This document shows, one piece after another, positions 15,119-22,554 of a stretch of DNA of 64,000 nucleotides. This DNA is from Streptomyces sp. NBC_01498 (lineage in GTDB: Bacteria; Actinomycetota; Actinomycetes; Streptomycetales; Streptomycetaceae). A program made the translations under genes and the position numbers. The stretch's first letter is position 1, and each line of letters starts with the position of its first letter. The stretch covers positions 3,286,001 to 3,350,000 of the forward strand of contig NZ_CP109598.1 in the NCBI RefSeq assembly GCF_036327775.1. The letters are read 5' to 3'. Under the pieces are notes generated by a model. It searched no databases. It was not told the DNA's origin and worked only from the letters and a program-made list of their open reading frames with translations.

Positions 15119-16675
15119 TCAAAGATCGTTGAAGAACTCCGCGCTACCCCCGTAGGCGAAGACCTCACCGCCGGTCTCCCAGGTGGCGAGGATTGGCGCG
15201 TCAACGAAGCCGGGGTTGTCCTCACGCCACAGAACCGCGCCGTGGACGGCGAGGATCATGGCAACGGCAAGGTCGATCTTCCGGCGGCTCGAAGCGTGCT
15301 CTTTGGTGATGCGGGCCCCGTGCCGGTCCTCCCGCAGTACGGCGTTACCGATGTGGCGGGCAAGCGCCGGGTTCCCGTCGTGGCTCAGGCGCCCGTCCCG
15401 GGCCGCGTCGTACACGGCCTGGGTCGCGGGGATCATCCGCTTCAGGCTGTTGGTCGGGAACGCCTCCACCGGGTGGCCCTCCGCCTCAAGGCGGTCAAGG
15501 GTCTCCTCCCAGCGGTACGGGTCCGCCACGAGAACGCGCACGGTGTACGTGTCCAGCGCGGAGCGGAGAGCGTCCCGCACGTCAGCCATGGGCACACGCC
15601 AGTGGGCGTCATCAGGCGGCGCCTCCCAGTGGCCCAGCACGAACACGCGCAGATCACGAACACGGGCAGCGACCAGCGCTGTTGAGTCGCCCTTCCAACT
15701 TCCGTCGAAGCCCAGGACCACGGCGTCACCGGGGCGGAGTTCGCCGTCCGCCACCAGGCGGTCCCACAGACCGTGAGGCAGCCACGAGCTACCGCCCCGG
15801 ACGAACTGACTGAGTCGGTAGATCCGGAAGGACGCTTCGGTACTGCGCTGGCACGCGGCTTCGAAGTCGGCCGCGTTAAGGATCTCGAAGGAGGGGTTGC
15901 AGCGCTCCCAGACAGTGGGGTCGGTGTGGTCCACCGTGTCCCCGATGCGCGGGCCCCACGAGCGGTAGAAGAGCGTGGGGTCCTCAAGTTCCCCGGAGTT
16001 CACCCGCTCGCCCTGGGTGCAGAGCTGGGCGAAGGCGCCGTCAGGGTCCGGGCCGGCCGTGGAGATCACCCAGAACATGGGCTGATTCCGCGCGGCGGAC
16101 CCCAGGGTCAGCGCGTCGAAGAGATCCGCACTCTTGGCGAAGGCGTACTCATCCAGCGAGACCGAAGAAGGGTTCAGGCCCTGTTGGCGGCCCGCGTCGG
16201 CGGACACCACCCGGTAGGTGTTGTCCGCGTACCGGATGATGTCCCGCTGGACATCGCAGACCGCAGAGAGCTTCGGGGACGCCAGCACCATGGCTTTCGC
16301 CGCGTCGAAGACCATGCGGGCCTGCGGCCGGTCGTTCGCGGCCGCGATGATCTGGCGCTGAGCGTCGGCCCGGTCCGCCACCAGGTGGTAGAGCATGATC
16401 CCGGCGGCAAGGGTTGACTTGCCGTTCTTCCGGGCCACGCAGACCACGACGGTCCGGTGTTTCCGGCGCCACCGGCCGAACGCGTCCCGCTCAAGGCGGT
16501 AGGCGTCAACCAGTAGTTCGCGCTGCCAGGGGAGAAGGGTGAACGGCCGACCGGCGAAACTCCCGGTCAGGACACAGAACTTCTCAATCCAGTTGGCGAC
16601 GCGGTGGCCCTCCGAAGGAAAGGCGGCACCGGGGGGTATGTGCCGCGCGATGACAGGATCAATCCCATCCCACAT
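15119..16675 (-). CDS. Terminase large subunit
   Basis: 518 residues starting MWDGIDPVIARHIPPGAAF at 16675, after AAGGGG. The ATPase domain carries a Walker A variant CVARKNGKSTLA (near residue 90), a Walker B-like SVSLDEYAFAKS, and coupling motif VISTAGPDPDG. The C-terminal nuclease part has VLGFDGSWKGDSTALVAARV, VRVLVADPYRWE, and KIDLAVAMILAVHGA with acidic metal ligands. It packages DNA into proheads and cuts at genome ends. It is separated from the small subunit gene by an opposite-strand gene. Confidence 0.92.
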   Translation of the reverse strand: MWDGIDPVIARHIPPGAAFPSEGHRVANWIEKFCVLTGSFAGRPFTLLPWQRELLVDAYRLERDAFGRWRRKHRTVVVCVARKNGKSTLAAGIMLYHLVADRADAQRQIIAAANDRPQARMVFDAAKAMVLASPKLSAVCDVQRDIIRYADNTYRVVSADAGRQQGLNPSSVSLDEYAFAKSADLFDALTLGSAARNQPMFWVISTAGPDPDGAFAQLCTQGERVNSGELEDPTLFYRSWGPRIGDTVDHTDPTVWERCNPSFEILNAADFEAACQRSTEASFRIYRLSQFVRGGSSWLPHGLWDRLVADGELRPGDAVVLGFDGSWKGDSTALVAARVRDLRVFVLGHWEAPPDDAHWRVPMADVRDALRSALDTYTVRVLVADPYRWEETLDRLEAEGHPVEAFPTNSLKRMIPATQAVYDAARDGRLSHDGNPALARHIGNAVLREDRHGARITKEHASSRRKIDLAVAMILAVHGAVLWREDNPGFVDAPILATWETGGEVFAYGGSAEFFNDL

Positions 16676-16687
16676 GCGGCACCCCTT

Positions 16688-16701
16688 ATTCACGTGTGAA
16701 T
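16688..16701. promoter_or_regulatory. Inverted repeat ATTCAC-GT-GTGAAT
   Basis: A 6-bp inverted repeat with a 2-base spacer in the divergent gap between the large terminase start and the plus-strand gene at 16,767. It shares the TCAC/GTGA centre of the phage palindromes but has different spacing. It could be an operator for either direction. Confidence 0.4.
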
Positions 16702-16731
16702 GGGCCTTAAAAATCGACCCACAAAAGGGGG

Positions 16732-16760
16732 TTCACAAAATCTGAAACAGCACTGAGAAT
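16732..16760 (+). promoter_or_regulatory. Predicted promoter of the plus-strand phage gene
   Basis: TTCACA at 16732-16737 and GAGAAT at 16755-16760 are separated by 17 bases, close to the sigma-70-like Streptomyces pattern. The ATG at 16767 lies 7 bases after the -10 hexamer, which would put transcription start at or next to the A of the ATG, giving a leaderless mRNA. This is inference from spacing only. Confidence 0.45.
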
Positions 16761-16766
16761 GCCGTC

Positions 16767-17006
16767 ATGACCTCGGACTATGCCCCGGCAGTAGCCAACG
16801 ACATCACAGACGAGATCGTTAAAATGACCGTCGGTGTGGTGGATGGCTGGTACTCAGAGACCCGTATCGACTGGACCGATGTACTAGAGCGTGTGGAGCG
16901 CTACAAGTTGGAAGACGGACGCGGTATCGACTTCGGACCTGACTGGACATCCGCCGCGATCAAGCGACTGAAAAGCAGGGTCCGCGCGGAGCTTCGGAAG
17001 GGTTAG
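16767..17006 (+). CDS. Small plus-strand phage gene (moron-like), unknown function
   Basis: 79 residues (MTSDYAPAVANDITDEIVKM, then TVGVVDGWYSETRIDW and ending RVRAELRKG). It is the only convincing plus-strand gene in the phage late region and sits between the two terminase genes. Its 3' end overlaps the small terminase 3' end by 4 bases, convergently. Base composition is less G/C-rich than its neighbours. It has a predicted leaderless promoter of its own. The orientation and promoter suggest expression in the lysogen. No family is recognised; a regulator, superinfection-exclusion or anti-defence role are all possible. Confidence 0.6.
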   Translation: MTSDYAPAVANDITDEIVKMTVGVVDGWYSETRIDWTDVLERVERYKLEDGRGIDFGPDWTSAAIKRLKSRVRAELRKG

Positions 17007-17446
17007 AAATCGGCGGGACTTGCCGCCACTTGGCGGGCTTCCGCAGCGACGATGCCCAGGCGCATCCGCGCTTCTGGGCTGAAGCCAATGGCTGTCTCGA
17101 TGGCGCGTAGTTCGCGCTCCGTGGTCTCCACGTACCGCAGGGCCGGATGAATCGCCGGCTGACCCGTGGACCCCACGGCGGACAGGCCCTCAGCGTCGAT
17201 GAGCGCCAGAAGGTCCGCCCGCCTGTCGTGAAGCTCCGCATACCGCAGGATGATGTTGCGGTCCGTCTCCGGGCTGTACGCCCCGCCACCCGCCTGCCAG
17301 ACCGCCCGCCACACTTCCCGGCCCGCTGCCTTCAGATGGACCGGCACGCGCGGTGCACGCCCCTCGTAGACCAAAGGAGCGGACTCCGGGGATACGGCGC
17401 CGTTGGGGTTGCCCGTCCGCTGGGCCGGAGACTTCGCGCGGGACAT
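17003..17446 (-). CDS. Terminase small subunit (P27-like)
   Basis: 147 residues starting MSRAKSPAQRTGNPNGAV at 17446; AGGTAGGTG precedes it and lies in one arm of an inverted repeat at 17454-17468. The middle holds APRVPVHLKAAGREVWRAVW, AYSPETDRNIILRYAELHDR and ALRYVETTERELRAIETAIG, the pattern of phage terminase small subunits of the P27 type. It recognises packaging sites and recruits the large subunit. Directly downstream of the HNH gene, as in many cos phages. Confidence 0.8.
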   Translation of the reverse strand: MSRAKSPAQRTGNPNGAVSPESAPLVYEGRAPRVPVHLKAAGREVWRAVWQAGGGAYSPETDRNIILRYAELHDRRADLLALIDAEGLSAVGSTGQPAIHPALRYVETTERELRAIETAIGFSPEARMRLGIVAAEARQVAASPADF

Positions 17447-17468
17447 CGGACACCTACCTCTGAGGTAG

Positions 17469-17824
17469 TCGGGCCCCTCAGCGGGTGCGGTGCTCAGGGA
17501 AGGGTGCCGGAGTGGCTGCGCCGTGGCGCCCAACTCGTGGGCAAGGCCACCGCCAGGCGGCGCGCCCTCCGGCGTCCCGCCTCACGACTCCCTCAGTCCG
17601 CCCCGGGTGGTGCGGGGCGCGGGATGCACGGGCGGGACAGGCATGTTCAGGGGGCTTAGCGGGGCGCTCACGGGCTCGTTCTCGACCATGCCCCGGGAAG
17701 CCCGCCCAGGTCAGCGCCGGGCCGGGCCCCCAAAATGGAGCCGCACCCAGGGCGCGTTTTCCGAGCTGGGGCCGGGATCGCCGGCGGGCAGGCGCGGGAG
17801 CTTCCGGGCCGCTCTCCCCCTCCC
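17469..17824. other. 356-bp gap between HNH and small terminase genes; possible cos region
   Basis: No frame here reads like a protein on either strand. The sequence is G/C-rich with several short inverted repeats. In HK97-like cos phages the cohesive-end site usually lies between HNH and terminase genes, so this gap is the best place for it, but no cos sequence can be identified by eye. Confidence 0.35.
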
Positions 17825-18184
17825 TCAGAAGGGCGGAGCGCCGTAGCCCATGTCCACGCGGGTCTTCGCCTTGTGACACGAGCGGCACAGGAGCTGAACG
17901 TTGCCGTCCACGTCCTCACCGCCACGGGACAGGGGGACGATGTGGTCCACGTCCATGGCCGAAGCCAGGAAGGACAGGCCGCACCGCGCACACGAGCCAC
18001 GGCCCACACGCTTCAGCGCACGACGAAGACGAGCCGCCGCAGCATTGCCCCGCGCGATGGCCTCACGGCGCTTGCGGTGGGACTGCACAGACCGACCGGA
18101 CTCGTAGGCCCGGTGATGCTCAGCACAACGCCCCGCATGGGTGGCATAGGCCCGACAGTCCAGACAGCGCGTGCGCACGAGCAC
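17825..18184 (-). CDS. HNH endonuclease
   Basis: 119 residues from a GTG at 18184 (TAGGGGGTG upstream). Two zinc pairs (CLDC near residue 8; CARCGLSF near 66) and the catalytic block MDVDHIVPLSRGGEDVDGNV, then QLLCRSCHKAK, give a clear HNH fold. Many phages encode such an enzyme beside terminase, where it assists DNA cleavage during packaging. Palindrome F lies 6 bases upstream of the start. Confidence 0.9.
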   Translation of the reverse strand: MLVRTRCLDCRAYATHAGRCAEHHRAYESGRSVQSHRKRREAIARGNAAAARLRRALKRVGRGSCARCGLSFLASAMDVDHIVPLSRGGEDVDGNVQLLCRSCHKAKTRVDMGYGAPPF

Positions 18185-18189
18185 CCCCT

Positions 18190-18209
18190 ACCTACTCGCG
18201 TGAGCAGGT
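18190..18209. repeat. Phage palindrome copy F (imperfect)
   Basis: Core CTACTCGCGTGAGCAG, identical to copy D, within a 20-base imperfect palindrome. It lies immediately upstream of the HNH endonuclease start. Confidence 0.75.
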
Positions 18210-18339
18210 TGAACGAAGAAGACCCATGCCGTTCCGCCTGAGCGAGCCCCGTTCGGCCACCCCGGAGAGTGGGTTACTGATGGGCAGCTCAGGCGCCCCC
18301 GTGAACGGCATGGGTGGTCGGTGTTGCGTGGGCCGGACG

Positions 18340-19197
18340 CTAGGCCACGGGCTCACCCGAACGACACGAGAAGGGGGAGCACCCGTCAGGGTCCCCCGCC
18401 TCAACGCGCTCGTTGCGCGTGACGTGGTCTATCGGCGCCTTGTGGAGAGGCTTCCGGGAGCGATGTAGGAACGCCTGCCCCAGCAGAGGCACACCGTTCG
18501 CGGTGGCACGGGCGTTACCTGCCCGAATCGACGCATCGAAGTCAACCGCGTCTTTCCACTCTTCCGGAGAGTCGTCCCGCATCTTCCGCCACTGGGCGTT
18601 GCCGTGGAACGGACACCCGATACAGGCGCTCTTGGGCGTCTCGCCGAATCCGTTTTCCGTCAGATACGTGCGGCAGTCGTCGCGTGACCACCGGAGGTCA
18701 AGCAGCGGAAACACGTTCCGGGAGAACTTGAGCCCGGAATCCCGGGCTCGACCTATCTCATCGGTACTGATCCCGATCCACTGTTCCGCGTACACGTCAC
18801 GCGGGATGTACGTCCGGCCCGGGTAACCAAGCAGTTCACGGACAGCAGCCTTGATCGGCTTCAGCTTGTACTCAGCCGTGCACTGCCGTCGCAGCATGCC
18901 GTCTCCGCCATCCGGATTCCGGATGAAGAGAGGCATGGACGCGAACCGGTGGCGCGCGTCCAGCGCATCGCGTCGAATATTCCCGGATGAGACACGGTGG
19001 ACCGGGATACCGGCCGGGTCCGCGATCTCGTGTTCCAACCTATCCAGATGCCGGTAGACGGCCCCCGGCTCCCATCCCGTGTCAGCGAAAATCGCCGCAT
19101 CCACCTTCGGAAGCAGACCACGAGCCGACGCGATGAGAAGAGCTGAGGACTGAACGCCGGCACCCAGTGATAGGACCCGAATAGCTGGGTCCGTCAC
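18340..19197 (-). CDS. PAPS reductase/adenine-nucleotide alpha-hydrolase-like phage protein
   Basis: 285 residues from GTG at 19197, chosen because CTGGGGGATAT precedes it and the PP-loop follows at once: VLSLGAGVQSSALLIAS (SxGxxS-type pyrophosphatase loop). Then AAIFADTGWEP, DGMLRRQCTAEYKLKPIK and SACIGCPFHGNAQWRKM with a CxxC pair. Many temperate actinophages carry such a gene. Activation of sulphate or adenylation-driven modification of nucleic acid or a protein is possible; the substrate is unknown. No sulphur or phosphorothioation partner genes are in the window. Confidence 0.75.
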   Translation of the reverse strand: MTDPAIRVLSLGAGVQSSALLIASARGLLPKVDAAIFADTGWEPGAVYRHLDRLEHEIADPAGIPVHRVSSGNIRRDALDARHRFASMPLFIRNPDGGDGMLRRQCTAEYKLKPIKAAVRELLGYPGRTYIPRDVYAEQWIGISTDEIGRARDSGLKFSRNVFPLLDLRWSRDDCRTYLTENGFGETPKSACIGCPFHGNAQWRKMRDDSPEEWKDAVDFDASIRAGNARATANGVPLLGQAFLHRSRKPLHKAPIDHVTRNERVEAGDPDGCSPFSCRSGEPVA

Positions 19198-19640
19198 ATA
19201 TCCCCCAGTGCCACGCAAGGCCCGGGGCTCAGAACCCGGGTGGAGAAGCCACACCGGGGAGCCGCGCGGGCAGTTGACGAGGGGGGTCTCAGGCCGCCGA
19301 TTGGCACTCAGCCGGAAGGGTGCGCGGTATCCCGCCCTCACCCTGTATCTAGTGAGTGGATTGCCCAATCAGAGGCGGGAGTTGGCCGGGCGGGCGGGGG
19401 CCCGTGGCGGGCCCCGGTGACGAAGTGACGGAGTGGTGGGCGGTCCGGGGTTGCTTGCACAGAAGAGATATTTGGGCTTCGTAGGATGGATTGGATCTCT
19501 TCGCCACTTCAGCACTTCGTCACTAGTGATCAGTAGGTGTCCGATCGCCTGACTCTTCGCGATGGACTTATCGGGGCAATTTGCGCCCACCCACCGCCGG
19601 ACTTAATGCCATGCCCATGACAAATGCTCGGCGGCAAAAC
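19198..19640. other. Non-coding phage gap between PAPS-reductase-like gene and integrase
   Basis: No convincing gene. It includes an exact 11-bp inverted repeat, GTGACGAAGTG at 19417-19427 and CACTTCGTCAC at 19513-19523, 85 bases apart, with further CACTTC half-copies nearby. Composition drops in G/C towards the integrase side. It may hold a promoter or operator for the leftward operon that begins with the PAPS-reductase-like gene. Confidence 0.4.
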
Positions 19641-19666
19641 GGGGCTGGCCCCGAAGGCCCAGCCCC
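19641..19666 (-). terminator. Integrase gene terminator
   Basis: Ten bases past the integrase stop, GGGGCTGG and CCAGCCCC pair around a short loop, followed on the minus strand by GTTTTGCC. This is a credible intrinsic terminator for the integrase message. Confidence 0.7.
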
Positions 19667-19675
19667 TTGCCTGAC

Positions 19676-21340
19676 TCACGCAACCAGTGTGACATCCGCC
19701 GGGTTGAGGACCCGGTTGATTCCTGTCCATGCGTAGTGGAACCGCTCCGGAGTGACCGGGGTCCGCCCCGCGCCGAACTTCGGACGGACACACACACCGT
19801 CAAGAGCCAGCGAGAGCAATTCCCGCCGCTCCTCCGTCGTCGCCTGTTCCCACGCCTCCCGAATCGCTGCCGCGTCCAGGAGAAAACCGATATCCGCCGT
19901 GGGCTCCGGAATCTGGCTCAGCACGGACTCAGCGGCACGAACGGCGTTCTCCGCCTCCTTGAGCAAGCCGGGGTAGAACTCAGCGGCCGGACCCTCAAAC
20001 TCCTTGCGCTTGTACTTCGCCGCAACCAGATCCTCAAGGGCTGCCTTAGCATCTGCAAGGCGCTCTTCGGCCTCCCGTCGCTCCGCCACGCTGTCCGGAC
20101 GGTGGCTGTCCAGCCAGCGGGCCGCCACAGCCTGAAGCAACGGATCATCTGGGGCGCTGGCCGTGAGTCGGTTCACGAATGCCTGAAGCACGAAGCTCTG
20201 TGCGTGAATTGCCGTGATCGACGCCGGAGCAGGGCACGGGACGCCCCCGGCGTTCTTGTGCGGGCAGCCGAAGGACACGCCCCGCTTGATCAGCGTCCGC
20301 CCGCACCCGGAGCAATGCAGCACGCCGGAAAGCTCGTGCCGGCCCACCGAACGGACGCCCCTCTTCGTGCCCTTCTTCCCGAACAGGGCTGTTCGCTCCG
20401 CGACCACCTTGCGGGCCTTGAGTTGCTGGGCTTCGGTAACAACGCCCTTCCCGACCGTGACCCGCTGCCCTTTGTCGTTCCGGTAGATGGGGTCTTCCCG
20501 GTCGTCCCAGTCACTGGCCGGTTGAAAACCGATGTAAGCCGGGTGCCGAAGGATCTTGTAAAGCCGGTTGGGGCTCCACCGATACCCCGGACGCGGGAAA
20601 ATGCCCTCAGCGTGAAGACGCTTGATCACGGCGGGGACGGTGGCGCCCCCACCCACCTCCCGCACGATGCGCCGGATCACGTCAGCCTTCGTCAGCCCGT
20701 CAGGCTCTTCGGGGATCGCCGGTGCCGTGTCCGGGAAGAGTCGCCGAGTCTTGAGATCCTTCTTCAGCCCGTAGGGGATGCGCTTGGCGAGCCAGATTCC
20801 CTCGTCCTTGGAATACCGCCACGCGTCGGCCACACGATCCGACAGTTGGTCAGAGAACTCCTTTGCGTCCTCCGCCCGCCACATGATCATGCGGCGGTCT
20901 TTCGGTTCGCTCGTGTCGAGATTGTCGGACCCGAAGAAGATCCGCTTGCCTTCGAGACGATCCATGATCGTCAGTACCGCAAGCGCGCCCTTGCGGCTGA
21001 AGCGGTCCAGCTTGTACGACCAGAGGCAGCGAGTACCACCACCCTCAAGGGCACGGAGTCCTGCGTCGTACCCGGGACGGTGAACGTCCTTGCTGCCGCT
21101 GATCCCGTTGTCCACCCACACGTACCGGGGGCGGTACTTGTTCCACTCGCCCCACCGGATGCCGTCCTTGATCTGTTGGTTGACGCTCAGCTCACGGTCT
21201 TCGCGTCCCTTCCGGGAAACGCTCTTCCGCGCATAAATGTCCATGTCCCCGTTGGGGTCGATGATCATGTACGGCACGGCGACCCGTGCGCGGGAGTTCG
21301 GTCCGCTGAAGGTGGTGGGTCGTTCTACGGTCAGTGCCAT
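19676..21340 (-). CDS. int: Serine integrase (large serine recombinase)
   Basis: 554 residues starting MALTVERPTTFSGPNSRARV, with GGGGGAGGG upstream. The catalytic domain has DIYARKSVSR (nucleophile Ser in ARKS), VDNGISGS, and LWSYKLDRFSRKG. A recombinase domain follows (RIPYGLKK, NRLYKILRHPAYIGF). The zinc ribbon is HCSGCGRTLIKRG with CPHKNAGGVPCPAP. A long coiled coil (ERREAEERLADAKAALEDLV) and C-terminal tail complete it. It catalyses attP x attB integration; excision would need a directionality factor, not seen here. It is adjacent to the probable right junction. Confidence 0.95.
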   Translation of the reverse strand: MALTVERPTTFSGPNSRARVAVPYMIIDPNGDMDIYARKSVSRKGREDRELSVNQQIKDGIRWGEWNKYRPRYVWVDNGISGSKDVHRPGYDAGLRALEGGGTRCLWSYKLDRFSRKGALAVLTIMDRLEGKRIFFGSDNLDTSEPKDRRMIMWRAEDAKEFSDQLSDRVADAWRYSKDEGIWLAKRIPYGLKKDLKTRRLFPDTAPAIPEEPDGLTKADVIRRIVREVGGGATVPAVIKRLHAEGIFPRPGYRWSPNRLYKILRHPAYIGFQPASDWDDREDPIYRNDKGQRVTVGKGVVTEAQQLKARKVVAERTALFGKKGTKRGVRSVGRHELSGVLHCSGCGRTLIKRGVSFGCPHKNAGGVPCPAPASITAIHAQSFVLQAFVNRLTASAPDDPLLQAVAARWLDSHRPDSVAERREAEERLADAKAALEDLVAAKYKRKEFEGPAAEFYPGLLKEAENAVRAAESVLSQIPEPTADIGFLLDAAAIREAWEQATTEERRELLSLALDGVCVRPKFGAGRTPVTPERFHYAWTGINRVLNPADVTLVA

Positions 21341-21484
21341 CGTCCAAGCCCTCCCCCTTCCGCTGGGGGCTCCCCGGCCCCTCAGCGGGGCCCGCGCCCC
21401 ACCTGGGGGCTTACGGCCGCTCTATGAGGCGTGTGGCCCCCTCTGCTGGGGACCTAGGGAGTGGGTTGCTTAGGTGCGTTTACC

Positions 21485-21553
21485 TTGCACCTCTGCAAGA
21501 AGGACGCCGTTCTTGATGAGGCGGTCGGGCGGCTGCGGCGCTTGGCGTCGTGA
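21485..21553 (+). pseudogene. 3' remnant of a host aminotransferase-like gene; probable attR
   Basis: The plus frame from about 21,485 to the TGA at 21,551-21,553 reads LHLCKKDAVLDEAVGRLRRL, then AS and stop. The string CKKDxVLDEAxxRL is how many PLP-dependent class I/II aminotransferases end (usually after RFAF). The frame remains open leftwards but loses sense, as expected if phage DNA replaced the upstream part. I infer that the prophage inserted near the 3' end of this gene and that the crossover lies around 21,480-21,495. The matching 5' portion and attL lie outside the window. Confidence 0.5.
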
Positions 21554-21605
21554 TCAATAAGATCGATCGGATCAACCAGATCAGCCAGATTCAATAGATC
21601 AATTG
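21552..21605. repeat. Six tandem 9-bp GATC repeats
   Basis: Six consecutive 9-bp units: GATCAATAA, GATCGATCG, GATCAACCA, GATCAGCCA, GATTCAATA, GATCAATTG. The array begins on the stop codon of the aminotransferase remnant and ends 155 bases before the regulator start at 21,760. It is A/T-rich in an otherwise G/C-rich setting and could be a binding-site array or simple microsatellite-like DNA. Confidence 0.75.
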
Positions 21606-21759
21606 TTCATACGGGAATGTGCGTTCGGTCAATTCTGGCCTTGTGACGGAGAAACAGGCCACATTCCGGCCCGTCCATGTGCCGACACCGGGCGCACGGG
21701 CAGCATGGTCCGCTCGTACGGCGCCGCCGCGCCGCCGGGTCGGATCGTCGGGGGTACTG

Positions 21760-22461
21760 GTGAATCACGCGTGGCCGCCATCCACATTTCTCGGCCGGTT
21801 GCGGAGCACGACGCGGGAGGAACTCCTCGGCCAGGGCACCCCGATGTCCTATCCGCCGCACCGCACTCTTCTGCAACAAGGCGACGGAAGCCGGCACGTC
21901 CTGGTGATCACGAGCGGTGTCGTCAAGGTCGTCGCCAGCGCCGAGAGCGGTTACGACATGCTGCTCGCCGTCCGTGTGGCGGGCGATCTGGTCGGCGAGA
22001 TGGCGGCCTTCGAGGAGCGCCCGAGGTCCGGCACGGTGATCGCGTGCGGTGACGTGACGGCACGGATCATCCAGGTTCGGGCACTGGAAACCTTCCTCTC
22101 CGGCCACCCGGACGCCATGCGGGCCGCCCTGCGCATGCTGTGCGCCCGGCTGCGCTGGGCCAACCGGCGACGGATCGACTTCCAGGCGTACGACTCGCTC
22201 ACCCGGCTGGCCCGGGTCCTGGCCGAGCTGTGCCAGGCGTACGCCCCGCCCTCGCAGAACAGCGACGGCAAGCGTTGTGACGTAGCCCTGACACAGAAAG
22301 AGCTCGCGTCGCTGGCCGGTCTGAAGCTCACCACGGCCGAAAAGAACCTGGCCGTGCTGACAGCCGAGGGACTGGTGGAACGCAGTTACCGCAACATAGT
22401 CATCCGTGACGTTCCGAAGTTGCTCGAATACGCCAAAGTCGCAGCTGACAACCCGTACTGA
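21760..22461 (+). CDS. Crp/Fnr-family regulator with intact cyclic-nucleotide pocket
   Basis: 233 residues from GTG at 21,760, preceded by GGGGGTACTG; longer readings from 21,619 add an atypical basic leader. The cNMP-binding beta-roll contains VAGDLVGEMAAFEERPRSGT; the GE and RS pairs occupy the places of G71-E72 and R82-S83 of E. coli CRP that hold the cyclic phosphate. A C-helix and winged-helix DNA-binding domain follow (ALTQKELASLAGLKLTTAEK). It precedes, by 93 bases and on the same strand, a cyclase-fold gene, so it may be the operon's sensor-regulator. Ligand not known. Confidence 0.85.
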   Translation: MNHAWPPSTFLGRLRSTTREELLGQGTPMSYPPHRTLLQQGDGSRHVLVITSGVVKVVASAESGYDMLLAVRVAGDLVGEMAAFEERPRSGTVIACGDVTARIIQVRALETFLSGHPDAMRAALRMLCARLRWANRRRIDFQAYDSLTRLARVLAELCQAYAPPSQNSDGKRCDVALTQKELASLAGLKLTTAEKNLAVLTAEGLVERSYRNIVIRDVPKLLEYAKVAADNPY

Positions 22462-22554
22462 TACGGGATCACTTCGCGCTCCCTCTCCTAGCCTCTCGGG
22501 CAGCACTTCATGGGCGGTTTCCGCCCGTCGCCAGCCCAGAGAGGAAATGATCGG

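Larger units (their letters stand above)
1..21493. mobile_element. Prophage (HK97-type siphovirus, serine integrase), left end outside window
   Basis: A continuous late module in standard siphovirus order reads right to left, from integrase through terminase, portal, protease, capsid, tail and lysis genes. The integrase lies at the right end. Just beyond it, host-like sequence resumes with the 3' end of an aminotransferase-like gene. The immunity and replication genes and the left attachment site are not in the window. All head and tail genes look intact, so the element may be inducible. The right limit is inferred from where coding similarity changes and is uncertain by a few tens of bases. 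Confidence 0.9.

Noticed and set aside
17500..17600. Possible tRNA-like stretch GGGTGCCGGAGTGGC in the HNH-terminase gap
   Set aside because: No T-loop consensus and no consistent acceptor pairing could be drawn.
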